Source: Hydrogenophaga palleronii NBRC 102513 (GTDB lineage Bacteria > Pseudomonadota > Gammaproteobacteria > Burkholderiales > Burkholderiaceae_C). From it: DNA of 64,000 nucleotides. The position numbers and the translations under genes are program-made. The notes beneath the pieces are model-generated. The model was not told the origin of the DNA. It ran no database searches and saw only the letters and a program-made list of their open reading frames with translations. Of this stretch, positions 9,152 to 17,729 are shown piece by piece. The DNA is taken from contig NZ_BCTJ01000004.1 of NCBI RefSeq assembly GCF_001571225.1, positions 62,001 to 126,000 on the forward strand, given 5' to 3'. How positions within the stretch are numbered: the first letter of the stretch is position 1; each line of letters begins with the position of its first letter.

Positions 9152-10046
9152 GGTCGTCTCCTTGGGTGGGGCTGGCTGGCCGGGGCAGGTTCACCGCCGG
9201 ATCGAAGCGCTGGATGGCCGGCAGCAGGGACTGTGGCAAGCCATAGCGACGCGTCACCAGGTACACCACCGTGGTGTCTTCCGGCCGGCCTTGTGGCCCC
9301 AGGGCGGGGTGTTGGAAAGTCGCTGTCAGGATGTCGCCCTGCAACGTGCGTGGATCCAGGTCGATCCAGCCGCTGCTGGTGTTGGTCACGCGGACCGCCG
9401 TGACCCAGTGGTCCTCCAGGCGCCAGGCAGCAAGCGCGGTGACTTTGACTGGCAGGGTCGGCAGCAGCGTGTCGAGCACCAGGTTGCGCCGCAGGTTGAC
9501 GCGCATGATGCCCGGGGCGGATTCGACCGTGCGCAACGGCGCGTAGAGATTCTGCGCCGCGTAGCGTGTCAGCACGACGGCAATCGGAGTCTCGCGCTTG
9601 CTCTGGGCGGCTTGGGTCTTACCGTCGGCTTCGGCATTGCCGATCTCGGCCGTCTGCGTGCCATAGCGCGTCGCAGCGTTGGCGCCATCGACGATGCGCA
9701 CCGGTTCCAGCAGAGGTGCACCTTCACGTGCAGGCTCGGCCGCGATGTCGAGCAGGATCAGGGTGCCGGTGTCGGCATCTTGCAGTTGCAGGCGTGTCGG
9801 CTCGATGGGCTCGCTGGCGCGCAAGTACACCGCGCCTCCCGCGCTCTGGATGCGCAGGCGCTCGCCCACATTGGCCGGTACGCCGACGCGCACATTGCGG
9901 TCAATGAACACGATCCGCTCCTGGCCGACGACCAGGGGAACAACCAGCGGCAGACGTTCCCAGCGCAGAATCTCCACCGCGTGAGCCAGGGGCGTGATCG
10001 CGACGGCCATGGCTGCACCCAGCCAAAGGGCGACTCGTTTCTTCAT
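9141..10046 (-). CDS. TraK/VirB9-like ICE protein (TIGR03749/DUF3438 type)
   Basis: 301 residues with a clean signal peptide (MKKRVALWLGAAMAVA, cleavage near AHA). The mature part begins with EILRWERLPLVVPLVVGQERIVFID, a beta-strand pattern like secretin-type or VirB9/TraK proteins of the outer-membrane core. It matches the PFL_4704 family by content and by its place between the TIGR03746 and TIGR03752 types. It starts 4 bp inside the preceding stop. The probable role is part of the outer-membrane channel complex together with the lipoprotein and the VirB10-like protein. Confidence 0.86.
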   Translation of the reverse strand: MKKRVALWLGAAMAVAITPLAHAVEILRWERLPLVVPLVVGQERIVFIDRNVRVGVPANVGERLRIQSAGGAVYLRASEPIEPTRLQLQDADTGTLILLDIAAEPAREGAPLLEPVRIVDGANAATRYGTQTAEIGNAEADGKTQAAQSKRETPIAVVLTRYAAQNLYAPLRTVESAPGIMRVNLRRNLVLDTLLPTLPVKVTALAAWRLEDHWVTAVRVTNTSSGWIDLDPRTLQGDILTATFQHPALGPQGRPEDTTVVYLVTRRYGLPQSLLPAIQRFDPAVNLPRPASPTQGDDHAQ

Positions 10047-10729
10047 GGCGTTTCTCCTTGGGCGCCCAGACCGCCACGGGCGGGAGGCTGGGGTGGTGTC
10101 TCGGGTGCGGCAATGCGCTGTGGCGCGCCGTCATAGCAATCGAGCGCCAGTCCGAACGGATTCCGTGCGGGATCCACATCGGCCCGCACGACCTTGATCG
10201 GGTAGCGCACCAAGGCGCGTTTGACTTGCTCGGAGCTGTAGTACTCGTCCGCACTGATGTCCAAGGTCACCACCCAATCTCGGTCCGATACCACCCGTAC
10301 GCGAGCAGCGGGGTTGTCGCCATAGCCGCGTCCCGGAATCTCATAGATTCCGCGCACGCGTTGGCGCAACTCGCCCGCGTTGCGGCGATAGTCGTAGTCG
10401 GCTTGCAGGAAGGCCTTGCACGCGGGGGTGAAGTACGGCGAGAGTGCGTACAAATTGCGCGCATAGTCGTCCTCCCCGTTGGTGGGCCAGCGGTTGAGCT
10501 GCTGGAACACATAGAAGGTGAAGGCGTACACCGATTCCGGGGGTACCTCCCACCACTTGCGAGTGCTGCCCGAGCGCAGGTCCGGTGGGACATGCACGGT
10601 GAGGTCGCGCGGTGCGCTCCACCATCCGCCGCCCATGACCAGCGCAAGCAGCAACAGGGCGGCAACGCCCCGGCGCAAGGTCTTGATGTGCGCCTGAAGG
10701 TGCGCGACCTCGTTCTTGAACCGGCTCAT
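10043..10729 (-). CDS. TraE/VirB8-like ICE protein (TIGR03746/DUF2895 type)
   Basis: 228 residues from the ATG at 10729 (MSRFKNEVAHLQ). That start overlaps the stop of the upstream gene by 4 bp; the longer frame up to 11020 runs through that gene and was rejected. One membrane segment lies at about residues 20-37, followed by a periplasmic domain with YAFTFYVFQQLNRWP and a conserved SDRDWVVTLDI strand. This matches the PFL_4703 family, which resembles TraE/VirB8 inner-membrane scaffold proteins. The C-terminus is a proline- and glycine-rich tail. Confidence 0.86.
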   Translation of the reverse strand: MSRFKNEVAHLQAHIKTLRRGVAALLLLALVMGGGWWSAPRDLTVHVPPDLRSGSTRKWWEVPPESVYAFTFYVFQQLNRWPTNGEDDYARNLYALSPYFTPACKAFLQADYDYRRNAGELRQRVRGIYEIPGRGYGDNPAARVRVVSDRDWVVTLDISADEYYSSEQVKRALVRYPIKVVRADVDPARNPFGLALDCYDGAPQRIAAPETPPQPPARGGLGAQGETP

Positions 10730-11124
10730 CGCGCCGCCCTCCGTGCTGACCAGTAGCCGGAGCGTGTGATCAGCGCGCGCCCGCCAATCCTGTCCGAGAC
10801 GATGGGGTGATGCGTCGTCAACCACCATTGCAGATGGCGGTACAGCCAGGTGTCGGGGCGACCGCGCTTTTGGCGGCGCAGGATGCCGCCACCAATGAAC
10901 ACACCGAAGGCCACGCCGGCGACGATGAAAGTCGGTGCCAGCGCGATGGTTGAAAAGACCCACGACAGCGGTGCGCCGATCACCAGACCGGCAGCCCCGG
11001 AGAGGCCGCAGCAGATCCACAGTTCGTCTGCGGTCAGGCCGCGCACCACCACCGGGTGACGGTTGAGCCGGTGCGGCAGGAATGACACCGTGCCGTCCGC
11101 CCGGACATGCTGATGCTCGGACAT
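10726..11124 (-). CDS. Conjugation membrane protein (TIGR03750/DUF3487 type)
   Basis: 132 residues. I use the ATG at 11124 (MSEHQHV) because AAGGAGG sits 7 nt before it; the upstream TTG at 11130 is too close to that site. Two membrane segments occupy about residues 37-80, and the C-terminal half is basic with WLYRHLQWWL. This matches the small TIGR03750 inner-membrane proteins, which fill the TraL/VirB3-like position by gene order (inference). Its neighbours are the DUF2976-type pilin-like gene and the VirB8-like gene. Confidence 0.86.
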   Translation of the reverse strand: MSEHQHVRADGTVSFLPHRLNRHPVVVRGLTADELWICCGLSGAAGLVIGAPLSWVFSTIALAPTFIVAGVAFGVFIGGGILRRQKRGRPDTWLYRHLQWWLTTHHPIVSDRIGGRALITRSGYWSARRAAR

Positions 11125-11136
11125 GACCAAGCCTCC

Positions 11137-11496
11137 TTACAGGATGCCGGTGGCTTCGGTGAGCAGCCAGATGCCGATCACAAGCAGCACGGCGCCGATA
11201 GCCACCGTGAGGCCAAACTGTCCCCAGGTCTTGCGGCCGGTGTGGATTTCGGCGTACGTGCCGTAGGCGTGGTAGCAGACCCCGATGAACATGGAGGCGA
11301 CGACGAGCAGCGCCACCAGCAGCACGATGTCGTAGCCGTAGTTGCGGATGGTCTCCATGATGCCGTTGCCGGTGCCGCGCGACGGGTCCTCCAGCGAGGG
11401 AAGGCCCTGGGCGAACGAAACGGCAGGTAGTGCCAGTGTGGCAAGGGCCAGCGTCGAGCGGCGGACAAGTTGGGTGGGAGAGAGGCGGGTCTTCAT
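11137..11496 (-). CDS. Pilin-like ICE membrane protein (TIGR03745/DUF2976 type)
   Basis: 119 residues from the ATG at 11496 (MKTRLSPTQLV), giving a signal peptide ending in SFAQ. Two hydrophobic helices follow (YDIVLLVALLVVASMFIGV and LTVAIGAVLLVIGIWLL), separated by a short basic loop. A signal sequence with two membrane helices is the architecture of VirB2/TraA-type pilins, and DUF2976 holds the pilin position in this system class. The longer frame extending to 12000 runs across the two upstream genes and is not used. Confidence 0.88.
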   Translation of the reverse strand: MKTRLSPTQLVRRSTLALATLALPAVSFAQGLPSLEDPSRGTGNGIMETIRNYGYDIVLLVALLVVASMFIGVCYHAYGTYAEIHTGRKTWGQFGLTVAIGAVLLVIGIWLLTEATGIL

Positions 11497-11513
11497 GGTT
11501 GGTCCTTTCGAGG

Positions 11514-11747
11514 TCAGGAGAGAAGGAAAAACGTCAGCACGACGTACATGGCAAGGAAACGCACGACGACGCCGAGGAACTGGCGCTGGTTGATTCGGCT
11601 CTCCGCCCAGCCCACATAGGCTGTGCGGATTGCCCAGGCACCCCAGAGCAGCAGCACGGCGAACACCGCGCCCACCAGCACGGTGGCCATCACAGCGGGC
11701 GTGAAGCCGCTGCTGGCCTGAAAAGCCGAGAGCTGGGCGCCATTCAC
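11514..11747 (-). CDS. Small ICE membrane protein (TIGR03758/DUF3262 type)
   Basis: 77 residues with two membrane helices at about residues 19-41 and 60-76 and a short polar loop (YVGWAESRINQRQFL) that I recognise from the DUF3262 family. The start overlaps the RAQPRD-protein stop by 4 bp, and the gene lies 17 bp before the pilin-like gene. It may assist pilin handling in the inner membrane, but no function is established. Confidence 0.88.
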   Translation of the reverse strand: MNGAQLSAFQASSGFTPAVMATVLVGAVFAVLLLWGAWAIRTAYVGWAESRINQRQFLGVVVRFLAMYVVLTFFLLS

Positions 11748-12121
11748 GGCTTGGTCTCGGCATCGTGCGGTTGGTCGGCGGCTTGTTCGGTGCGGTACTG
11801 ACCGGCAAGCTCAGCGGGGTCTCTGGGCTGTGCGCGCGGGGGGGTGAGGTAGTCCTGCAGACCGGCCCGCACACGGGCCAGGTCGGCGCGTAGCCGGGCG
11901 TAGTCGAAGTGGTAGCGCTCGCCTGGCGTGGCCGCCGCGTTGGCCGCGCTGTGGCCGACCAGGCGTTCCAGCGAGTCAAGCTGACGTGCAGCGGCGGCAA
12001 TGTCCTGGCGCTGCGCCGGTGTGTCGGCGCTGGCGGTCAGAGGCAGGCCAGCCATCAGGAGGCCCATCAACAGAAGGGGCGCGCCGCAGTGCGCAGCGCG
12101 GAGACGGATTGGCAGCACCAT
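11744..12121 (-). CDS. RAQPRD-family ICE protein (TIGR01690 type)
   Basis: 125 residues from the ATG at 12121, which starts a signal peptide (APLLLMGLLMAGLPLTASA). The mature protein is helical and carries PPRAQPRDPAELAGQYR, the signature that names the family. It is a periplasmic protein of unknown role, regularly found between the TIGR03747 and TIGR03758 genes, as here. The 87-residue upstream extension in the longer frame is rich in serine, proline and arginine and does not look coding. About 200 bp separate this start from the next gene, with nothing recognisable in between. Confidence 0.88.
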   Translation of the reverse strand: MVLPIRLRAAHCGAPLLLMGLLMAGLPLTASADTPAQRQDIAAAARQLDSLERLVGHSAANAAATPGERYHFDYARLRADLARVRAGLQDYLTPPRAQPRDPAELAGQYRTEQAADQPHDAETKP

Positions 12122-12320
12122 CGCGCAATGTCCTCGTGAGATCAGCAATGGCGTGATCGTGGCGAGGCGGGCGTTCCTGGGCAGCAAACAATGGGAACTG
12201 GGTAGCGCCCGGATAGATGGAAGGAGGCTGTCTGTCGCAGAAGATCCAGGTGGTGCGGGATCGGGTTCGGCTCGCGCAGAGATGCTACGGGAGGGCGGCG
12301 GGCGACGCTGCGTGTCGCGC

Positions 12321-13070
12321 TCAGAGATACTTCTTGAAGCTTCCTGCGGTGAGGTTCGTGGCCAGCCCCAGCAACGCTGCACTCGGGAGTAAAATGACTA
12401 GCGGGTGAATCGATATTGGTAGCGCCAGGTAGATCACCCACGGCAGGATTGCCAGCGGTATGAGAGATGCTTTCGCGCGGTGGTAGATGAAGCCGGACTC
12501 CCGGCCCGCGCCGAACTTGCGCACGTCGCGGCGCACCAGTCCATCCACGAATCCAACGAACGCCGCCATCATGAACAGCGGAAGGGTCAACACCAGCACG
12601 AGCAGACGCACCAGGAACGTGAGCGTCGTGAAGGCCGCGGCGATCAAGTAGCTCTCCGCCCACACATAGGCCTGGCTGATGAAGTAGCGGAAATCGCGTG
12701 TGGTGCCCTGACTGGGGGGCCGGGCGCGGTCGGCCGTCTGCTCCATGCGCGCCAGCAGGCCGGTCTTGACGAAAATCCAGCGGTAGCCTGTGTCCACAAG
12801 CTCATGGGCAGTACGCCCGGGCTCTTGCACGACGACGCTGCGCGTGAAGTGTCCCGACAGGTGCGTCAGCTCATACTGCAGCATGGCTTGGGAATGACGC
12901 CAGCCCTGATCCTTCCAGAAGAAGTGCATGCCCACGCACTCGATCAAGATCGAGATCAGCAATGAGCCAACCAGCACGCCCAACAGGCGGAACGGGGTGG
13001 TGATCAGGCCGACAAGCAGGCCTTCGCGGCGGGCCTCCTGGCGTTTGGCGGTGCTGGGCGCATCGCTCAT
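12321..13070 (-). CDS. ICE inner-membrane protein (TIGR03747 type)
   Basis: 249 residues with four to five hydrophobic segments: one at about residues 24-46 (LLGVLVGSLLISILIECVG), a long hydrophobic block at about 150-185, and two near the C-terminus (IPLAILPWVIYLALPISI and LVILLPSAALLGLA). This matches the PFL_4697 membrane family always encoded beside TraD. The start overlaps the TraD stop by 4 bp. It probably helps dock the coupling protein to the channel, which is inferred from gene order. Confidence 0.87.
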   Translation of the reverse strand: MSDAPSTAKRQEARREGLLVGLITTPFRLLGVLVGSLLISILIECVGMHFFWKDQGWRHSQAMLQYELTHLSGHFTRSVVVQEPGRTAHELVDTGYRWIFVKTGLLARMEQTADRARPPSQGTTRDFRYFISQAYVWAESYLIAAAFTTLTFLVRLLVLVLTLPLFMMAAFVGFVDGLVRRDVRKFGAGRESGFIYHRAKASLIPLAILPWVIYLALPISIHPLVILLPSAALLGLATNLTAGSFKKYL

Positions 13071-15229
13071 GGCGGCGGCTCTGTGGTTGCAGCTTCGGGT
13101 GCGACAGGGTCGTCAATCAGATCCTCGGGCAGGCCCTGGTCCTGCAGCCCGGGTGATCCGGTGTTCTCCCACCACTGGGCGGCGTCGCTGTAGCTCTGCC
13201 GCATGTAGCCGGCCAGTTGCTGCAGATCATTGGGCATGACCTCATCGGGGTCGGGTGCCGGCAGCGGCATGCGGATCTTCCACAGGTTGCCTCCCTGCAG
13301 CAGCGCAAAGCACTGACCCTTGGGAAGTCCGACCACCTGCGACGGCTCGATCATCGGCACGCTGGACATGCTGATGCGATCCTGGGTGTTCGAGGTGAAA
13401 TCGGTGGCGCCACGGATGTCTGAGCTGTCGGTGGCGCCGCTGACGATGGTCGTGGAATAGACCTCTACCTTCGGCAACTGCCGTGTCAGCAACTCGGCCG
13501 TGGCGGTCTCACGCACGCGCAGCATAAACAGGTTGTTGAAGTTGCCGACGACCTGGCCGGCCTTGGCCCGGTTGCCAATGCGTGCCTCGATGTCGCTGAG
13601 CGTCTGGGTGTAGGCGGTGACCTGGATGCCAGCACCACCGCCCTTGTTGACCATCGGAATGAACTCGTCTCCCATCAGTTCGTTGAATTCGTCGGCATGG
13701 ACGTTGATGGGCACTTTCGCGCCCGGATTTGCGTCAGGCAAACCGTCGTCGATGCCAAACTTGTAGATGTGGCCGGCCACCGAGACCATGTCAGAAAACA
13801 TCGAATTGCCGACGGCCGCAGAAACCTCTGCGTCCGACAGCGCATCCAGGCCGACATAGACGATGGCGCGCTTGCGGATGATCTGCATCCAATCGAAGAT
13901 CGGCCGCGGATCGTCCAGATCGGAGTAGTTGGGTGCCAGCAGTTGAGCGATCTTGCCGCTGGTCAGCTTCTCCAGCAGTGGCAACAGCGAGGCGACGATC
14001 TTGTCGAAATAGGTCTTGTCGTAGCGCACTGCGCTGCGCAGGCCATCCAGTACGGGATCGTAGTTGCGCACCTGGCTCAGGTACTGTTCCAAGGCCACGA
14101 CACGTTTCTCCCGGCCGATCATGTTGCGCGGGATGTTCTTGTCGTTCAGTCGGGCCTCGAGCTGGACGATGACCTCCCAGGCCTTGGGCTCGTGCTTGGC
14201 GAAGTAGTGCTGGGCGTATTCGATGAAAAGGGCATCGATGTTGATGACGTGGCGCTGGATCAACAGGTAGTCCGGTCGCTGACCCAACTCGATGAGTGCC
14301 CTGGCGATGATGTTGACGAAGCGCCAGGCAAACTCCCTGAAGGCCGCGCTGTTGCCCTCGCCAGAGAGCTGCCCTGCGATTCTGGTGGCGACCTCGGAAA
14401 TACGTCCGAAACGACCCACCGCGTTGTAACGAGCGCTGATCTCGGGCCAGCCCAGGTGGAAGATGTAGAACTCGCCCTCGCGCCCGGCGCGCTTGGCTTC
14501 CACGTACATGCGCTTGAGCAGGTCGGCATCGCCTTTCGGGTCGAACACGATGACCACCTCATGCTCTCCGGCGGCGTTCTTGCGCCGGATGTCCTGGGTG
14601 ATGAACAGCTCGGCCAGTCGCGTCTTGCCGACGCGCGTGGTGCCCAGTACCAGCGAGTGCCCGACACGCTCACCGAGCGGCAAGCTGACGTCGACCTCAT
14701 CGGGCTCGATACCATGCAGGCGGGGCAGTCCGCCGACCGGGGGCAGCGGGCGCACCGGATTGAGGGGAATATCCCAGCTGGTGAGCTTGGCCAGGTGCGA
14801 GAGCGGGAATGGAGCGAACTCCAAGCGCTCCTCCATGCGCCGGGCCATCACGTAGGCCGGGGTGGGCTCAACATGGCGCCGGAACTCTGGACGATAGGTT
14901 TGCATCAGCCGGTGCGTGTGCTTTTGCTCCCAGAGGAAACCTTTGCCGATGAACAATCGTTGCTGGCTGACCGGCACGTCCCGACTGGTCATGACATAGC
15001 GTGGCAGACGCCGGATGTTGCGGCGATAGCGAAGGATCGCGTGGGCCTGACACAGGCGGATGGCGCCGAAGGTCAAGAAGGCCAGCGAGCTGCCGATGCC
15101 CATGGCTGGGCTCAACGCGAGCGACCACGGGGCCACCAGGGACAGAAACGCGGCGCCGGCGCAAACCGCCACGGTATATAGCTCCACCGCTGGGCGCAGC
15201 AGGACTTCAACGGGCTGGGTTTGCGCCAT
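13067..15229 (-). CDS. traD: Type IV coupling protein TraD (SXT/TOL subfamily)
   Basis: 720 residues. Two membrane helices occupy the first 60 residues, and a cytoplasmic ATPase domain follows. Walker A is GTTRVGKT at residues 196-203, with VIVFDPKGD shortly after, and NVHADEFNEL is the probable Walker B region. The protein recruits the relaxase-DNA complex and pumps it to the secretion channel. Its sequence and place next to the TIGR03747 gene fit the TIGR03743/TIGR03754 coupling factors. The C-terminal tail is acidic and proline-rich. The plus-strand frame at 13697-15181 is a shadow. Confidence 0.95.
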   Translation of the reverse strand: MAQTQPVEVLLRPAVELYTVAVCAGAAFLSLVAPWSLALSPAMGIGSSLAFLTFGAIRLCQAHAILRYRRNIRRLPRYVMTSRDVPVSQQRLFIGKGFLWEQKHTHRLMQTYRPEFRRHVEPTPAYVMARRMEERLEFAPFPLSHLAKLTSWDIPLNPVRPLPPVGGLPRLHGIEPDEVDVSLPLGERVGHSLVLGTTRVGKTRLAELFITQDIRRKNAAGEHEVVIVFDPKGDADLLKRMYVEAKRAGREGEFYIFHLGWPEISARYNAVGRFGRISEVATRIAGQLSGEGNSAAFREFAWRFVNIIARALIELGQRPDYLLIQRHVINIDALFIEYAQHYFAKHEPKAWEVIVQLEARLNDKNIPRNMIGREKRVVALEQYLSQVRNYDPVLDGLRSAVRYDKTYFDKIVASLLPLLEKLTSGKIAQLLAPNYSDLDDPRPIFDWMQIIRKRAIVYVGLDALSDAEVSAAVGNSMFSDMVSVAGHIYKFGIDDGLPDANPGAKVPINVHADEFNELMGDEFIPMVNKGGGAGIQVTAYTQTLSDIEARIGNRAKAGQVVGNFNNLFMLRVRETATAELLTRQLPKVEVYSTTIVSGATDSSDIRGATDFTSNTQDRISMSSVPMIEPSQVVGLPKGQCFALLQGGNLWKIRMPLPAPDPDEVMPNDLQQLAGYMRQSYSDAAQWWENTGSPGLQDQGLPEDLIDDPVAPEAATTEPPP

Positions 15230-15233
15230 GGGG

Positions 15234-15773
15234 TCATTGCTCGATGCCGGTGCTGGTGATCAGCACGGGGTAATGCCGAACGCCAAGCCGGCCAGCCAGG
15301 TCGTCGCCGGCCACGGGTGCCAGCTGGACGCCGGGCACCAGCGCTCGCAGACGGGCGAGCCCCTGAACGGACTCGACGTTCACGACCAAGCCCACTGCGT
15401 TGCGCTCACGCAGGGAGGATGCATGGCGGCGCAGCCAGGCATGTGAGGCTTCATCGTCACCGACCAGAAAAAACGGCTGCAGACCGGGCGCCTCGATGAC
15501 CCGGCGCGTGACCGTTCCTGGCGTCAGCTTGGCACTGCGCACCGGGAGCATGTCCGCCTCACCGACAGCCTTGGGCGGCGCAGGCAGAGAGAGCGGCGGC
15601 TTCGCCATACCGGGTGTTCGCGGCAGCAGGTTGAGGGCTTCGTAGTACGGCAGGGCCGACGCGCCACCCCGGTCTTCGACGACGATCAATGGCTCGGCGG
15701 CGTGTAGCGGGCTGACCAGTGTGGTCAGCAGCAGGACCAGCCCGTGTGCTGCCGCAAGGTAGGAACGGTTCAT
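15234..15773 (-). CDS. ICE periplasmic protein (TIGR03765 type)
   Basis: 179 residues with a signal peptide (AAAHGLVLLLTTLVSPLHA). The C-terminal section GVRHYPVLITSTGIEQ resembles the cis-proline end of a thioredoxin-like or TrbC-like fold without a CxxC pair. By sequence and by position between TraD and the transglycosylase it belongs to the PFL_4695 family. The start overlaps the transglycosylase stop by 4 bp, and 4 bp separate its stop from TraD. Function is unknown; a periplasmic assembly role is likely. Confidence 0.85.
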   Translation of the reverse strand: MNRSYLAAAHGLVLLLTTLVSPLHAAEPLIVVEDRGGASALPYYEALNLLPRTPGMAKPPLSLPAPPKAVGEADMLPVRSAKLTPGTVTRRVIEAPGLQPFFLVGDDEASHAWLRRHASSLRERNAVGLVVNVESVQGLARLRALVPGVQLAPVAGDDLAGRLGVRHYPVLITSTGIEQ

Positions 15774-16360
15774 GGTGGAGTCTCCTTTTGGACATCGGGG
15801 GCCGCGCGCGAGGGGCCGCGTACGCGGTCCAGGTGCTGGGCTACGCTGCGCCTATAACGCGCCGCTGGTGCACCTCCTGCCGGCCGGTGATAGCGGCCGA
15901 TTGCCAGAAGCCAGTCGTCGCCCGGCGTGTGCTGCTCTCGCAGGATCTCTGCGGCGATCGCTAGATTGGCGTAGGGGTCGAGCAGGTCGCAGGGGCGGCT
16001 GTAGCGGTGCTTCTGATAGCCGAGATTGATTTGGCCCAGGCCCGCGTCTACCCGCGTGGGAGGTACTTGGCGTAGTGCCTGATGCAGGCCGGCGCAAGCT
16101 TCGGCCCGGGTGGAGAACCGCCGCGATTCGCCTGCGACATTGAGCGACCAGGGCCAGGGGACGGTGCGCCCGCCGCGGCGCATGCCGCTTTCCTGAAGTG
16201 CGACTGCGTACAACACCGCAGAGGGAATGCCGGCCTGTTGGGCCGCCAGCTGATAGGCCGGTGGCGGGATTTCTTGGGCCAGTGCCGTACCGCCGATCAC
16301 GCCAATGACCAGCCACAGCACCAGGGCTGAGCGGGCCAGGTCTACGGTTGGCGCTGCCAT
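15770..16360 (-). CDS. Conjugation lytic transglycosylase (SLT domain)
   Basis: 196 residues with an N-terminal signal or anchor (ALVLWLVIGVIGGTALAQ). The soluble-transglycosylase domain shows ALQESG with the catalytic glutamate, GLGQINLGY, and ANLAIAAEIL, the three usual motifs. It opens the peptidoglycan so that the secretion channel can cross the cell wall, the VirB1-like role. The start lies 19 bp inside the end of the upstream TIGR03759-type gene, so the two are translationally linked. Confidence 0.92.
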   Translation of the reverse strand: MAAPTVDLARSALVLWLVIGVIGGTALAQEIPPPAYQLAAQQAGIPSAVLYAVALQESGMRRGGRTVPWPWSLNVAGESRRFSTRAEACAGLHQALRQVPPTRVDAGLGQINLGYQKHRYSRPCDLLDPYANLAIAAEILREQHTPGDDWLLAIGRYHRPAGGAPAARYRRSVAQHLDRVRGPSRAAPDVQKETPP

Positions 16361-17061
16361 TGGCCATTTACCTGTCGCACGACGGCGGGAAGTTCGCCTG
16401 GCAGTCCCAAGGACAGCCAGCGACCTGCATCGTGATTGAGGGTGATCGTGCGGGCACGCACGCGGGCAGGGTCGATCGTGGTCCGGCGCGCCCAGTCGCG
16501 GATTCGCGCATCGTCGGCGCGGCTACCTACGACGTAGACGTCGAAGACAGATCCCGACGCTTGCAGTCGCTCGATGGCCTGGTCGCATGGGGCGCAGTTG
16601 TCGCGCACAAAAACGGCGGTGCGTCCGCTTCCCTGTACTGCCGTGTTGGCCTGTCGCGGGCCGGCGTCTGGCAGATTGACGCGCTGGGCATTCGGCTGAA
16701 GCCGTTGCCAAGCTTCGTCATAGGCGCGTTGGTAGGCCAGCAGCTTTTCCACGCGGCGTGCTTCTGCTTGTACCTGGAGTTCGGCGTAGCGTCGCCGCTC
16801 CTCGTCGGAGCGTGCTTCTGTGCCCAGTGCTGAGAGTGGGTCCAGGTTGGGCGAGTAGATGCCGAGAGGGCCAGCCATCAGATCCCGGTATCGCGTCCAC
16901 TCTTCGGGGCGCAGTCCCCACTCCCGGGCGAGCTTTTCGTCCTGGCTACGCTCGATCTGGCTCTGCGCAGCACGTGAGTGTGTGGCAGGTGTCTGCTGAG
17001 CCCAGGCTGAGCCGTGAAGTGCTGCCAGGAGAATTGCCGAGAGCAGGAGTGGCGGCTTCAT
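16342..17061 (-). CDS. ICE thioredoxin-fold protein with CAPC motif (TIGR03759 type)
   Basis: 239 residues from the ATG at 17061 (MKPPLLLSAILLAALHG), which starts a signal peptide; the longer frame adds 30 non-exported residues. The first half carries EWGLRPEEWTRYRDLMAGPLGIYSPN split by a helical region, typical of the PFL_4693 family. The second half is thioredoxin-like: FVRDNCAPC with cysteines at 156 and 159, and GELPAVVRQ as the cis-proline loop. It is thus a second potential disulfide-handling protein in the operon, alongside the DsbA-like protein at 3678-4427. Confidence 0.87.
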   Translation of the reverse strand: MKPPLLLSAILLAALHGSAWAQQTPATHSRAAQSQIERSQDEKLAREWGLRPEEWTRYRDLMAGPLGIYSPNLDPLSALGTEARSDEERRRYAELQVQAEARRVEKLLAYQRAYDEAWQRLQPNAQRVNLPDAGPRQANTAVQGSGRTAVFVRDNCAPCDQAIERLQASGSVFDVYVVGSRADDARIRDWARRTTIDPARVRARTITLNHDAGRWLSLGLPGELPAVVRQVNGQWQRQP

Positions 17062-17072
17062 GGGCAGGTCCC

Positions 17073-17729
17073 TCAAGGAATGGCCAGACGGCGGGTTTGC
17101 TCTCCGGCACGGAACACCGCAGTGCTCCGGTCGATGTCCTCCAAGCGCCATGGGCCCACGCTCTCGCCGGGCAGAACCACCTGAATCTGGGCGGCGGATA
17201 GCTCGCCACTTGCCGGCGCGATCGACACCGTGCGCTGTCCTGCACGCAGCTCCGACCCGATCACGCGGAACGGTATGGGAACTTCGACGGGCTTTGCTGT
17301 CGTCTGCAGCACAGCGCGGGGTTTGCTCGTTGCGTTGCTCCGAGCTGCCGTCTGGCGCACTTTGATTTGCTCCAGCTCCGCACGCAGTGCAATCAGGTCC
17401 TCCTGGGCGGCACGTGTGGCCAGTGACTGATCCAGTTGTGCAGCGCGGGAGTCCAGTGTTTGGCGCAGTTCCTGCAACGCAACGGCCGTCGCGGGCGCCG
17501 CACGTTGCAGAGCACGATGGGCATCCGCGATCTCTGCCACACGTGACTCCAGCGCCTGCAGTCGCTGCACGGAGCTATCGAGCTGCGACTGTCCGGCGAG
17601 ATCGCCTGTCACCTGGAACGCGACCAAGACCAGGGCCGTCAGTCCGACAAGCCACGCCCACAGCAAGATGAGAGCGACAGAAGGGGTGCGCGATGACTTG
17701 CCCGCAGGAATGGGGTGGGATGCGCTCAT
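17073..17729 (-). CDS. Membrane-anchored coiled-coil protein with PilP-like C-terminus
   Basis: 218 residues: a short cytoplasmic head, one membrane helix at about residues 18-40, a coiled coil at about 50-120 (LQALESRVAEIADAHRAL and following heptads), and a small beta-rich C-terminal domain starting IPFRVIGSELRAGQ. This plan resembles PilP or GspC, which link inner-membrane and secretin parts of type IV pilus and type II secretion machines. Its gene follows PilL2 with a 4-bp overlap, which supports a pilus-like role. I do not know a specific family name, so the PilP comparison rests on architecture only. Confidence 0.6.
   Translation of the reverse strand: MSASHPIPAGKSSRTPSVALILLWAWLVGLTALVLVAFQVTGDLAGQSQLDSSVQRLQALESRVAEIADAHRALQRAAPATAVALQELRQTLDSRAAQLDQSLATRAAQEDLIALRAELEQIKVRQTAARSNATSKPRAVLQTTAKPVEVPIPFRVIGSELRAGQRTVSIAPASGELSAAQIQVVLPGESVGPWRLEDIDRSTAVFRAGEQTRRLAIP

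Noticed and set aside
13697..15181. Long plus-strand open frame (494 codons)
   Set aside because: Antisense to TraD, which has clear Walker motifs; composition is that of a shadow frame.
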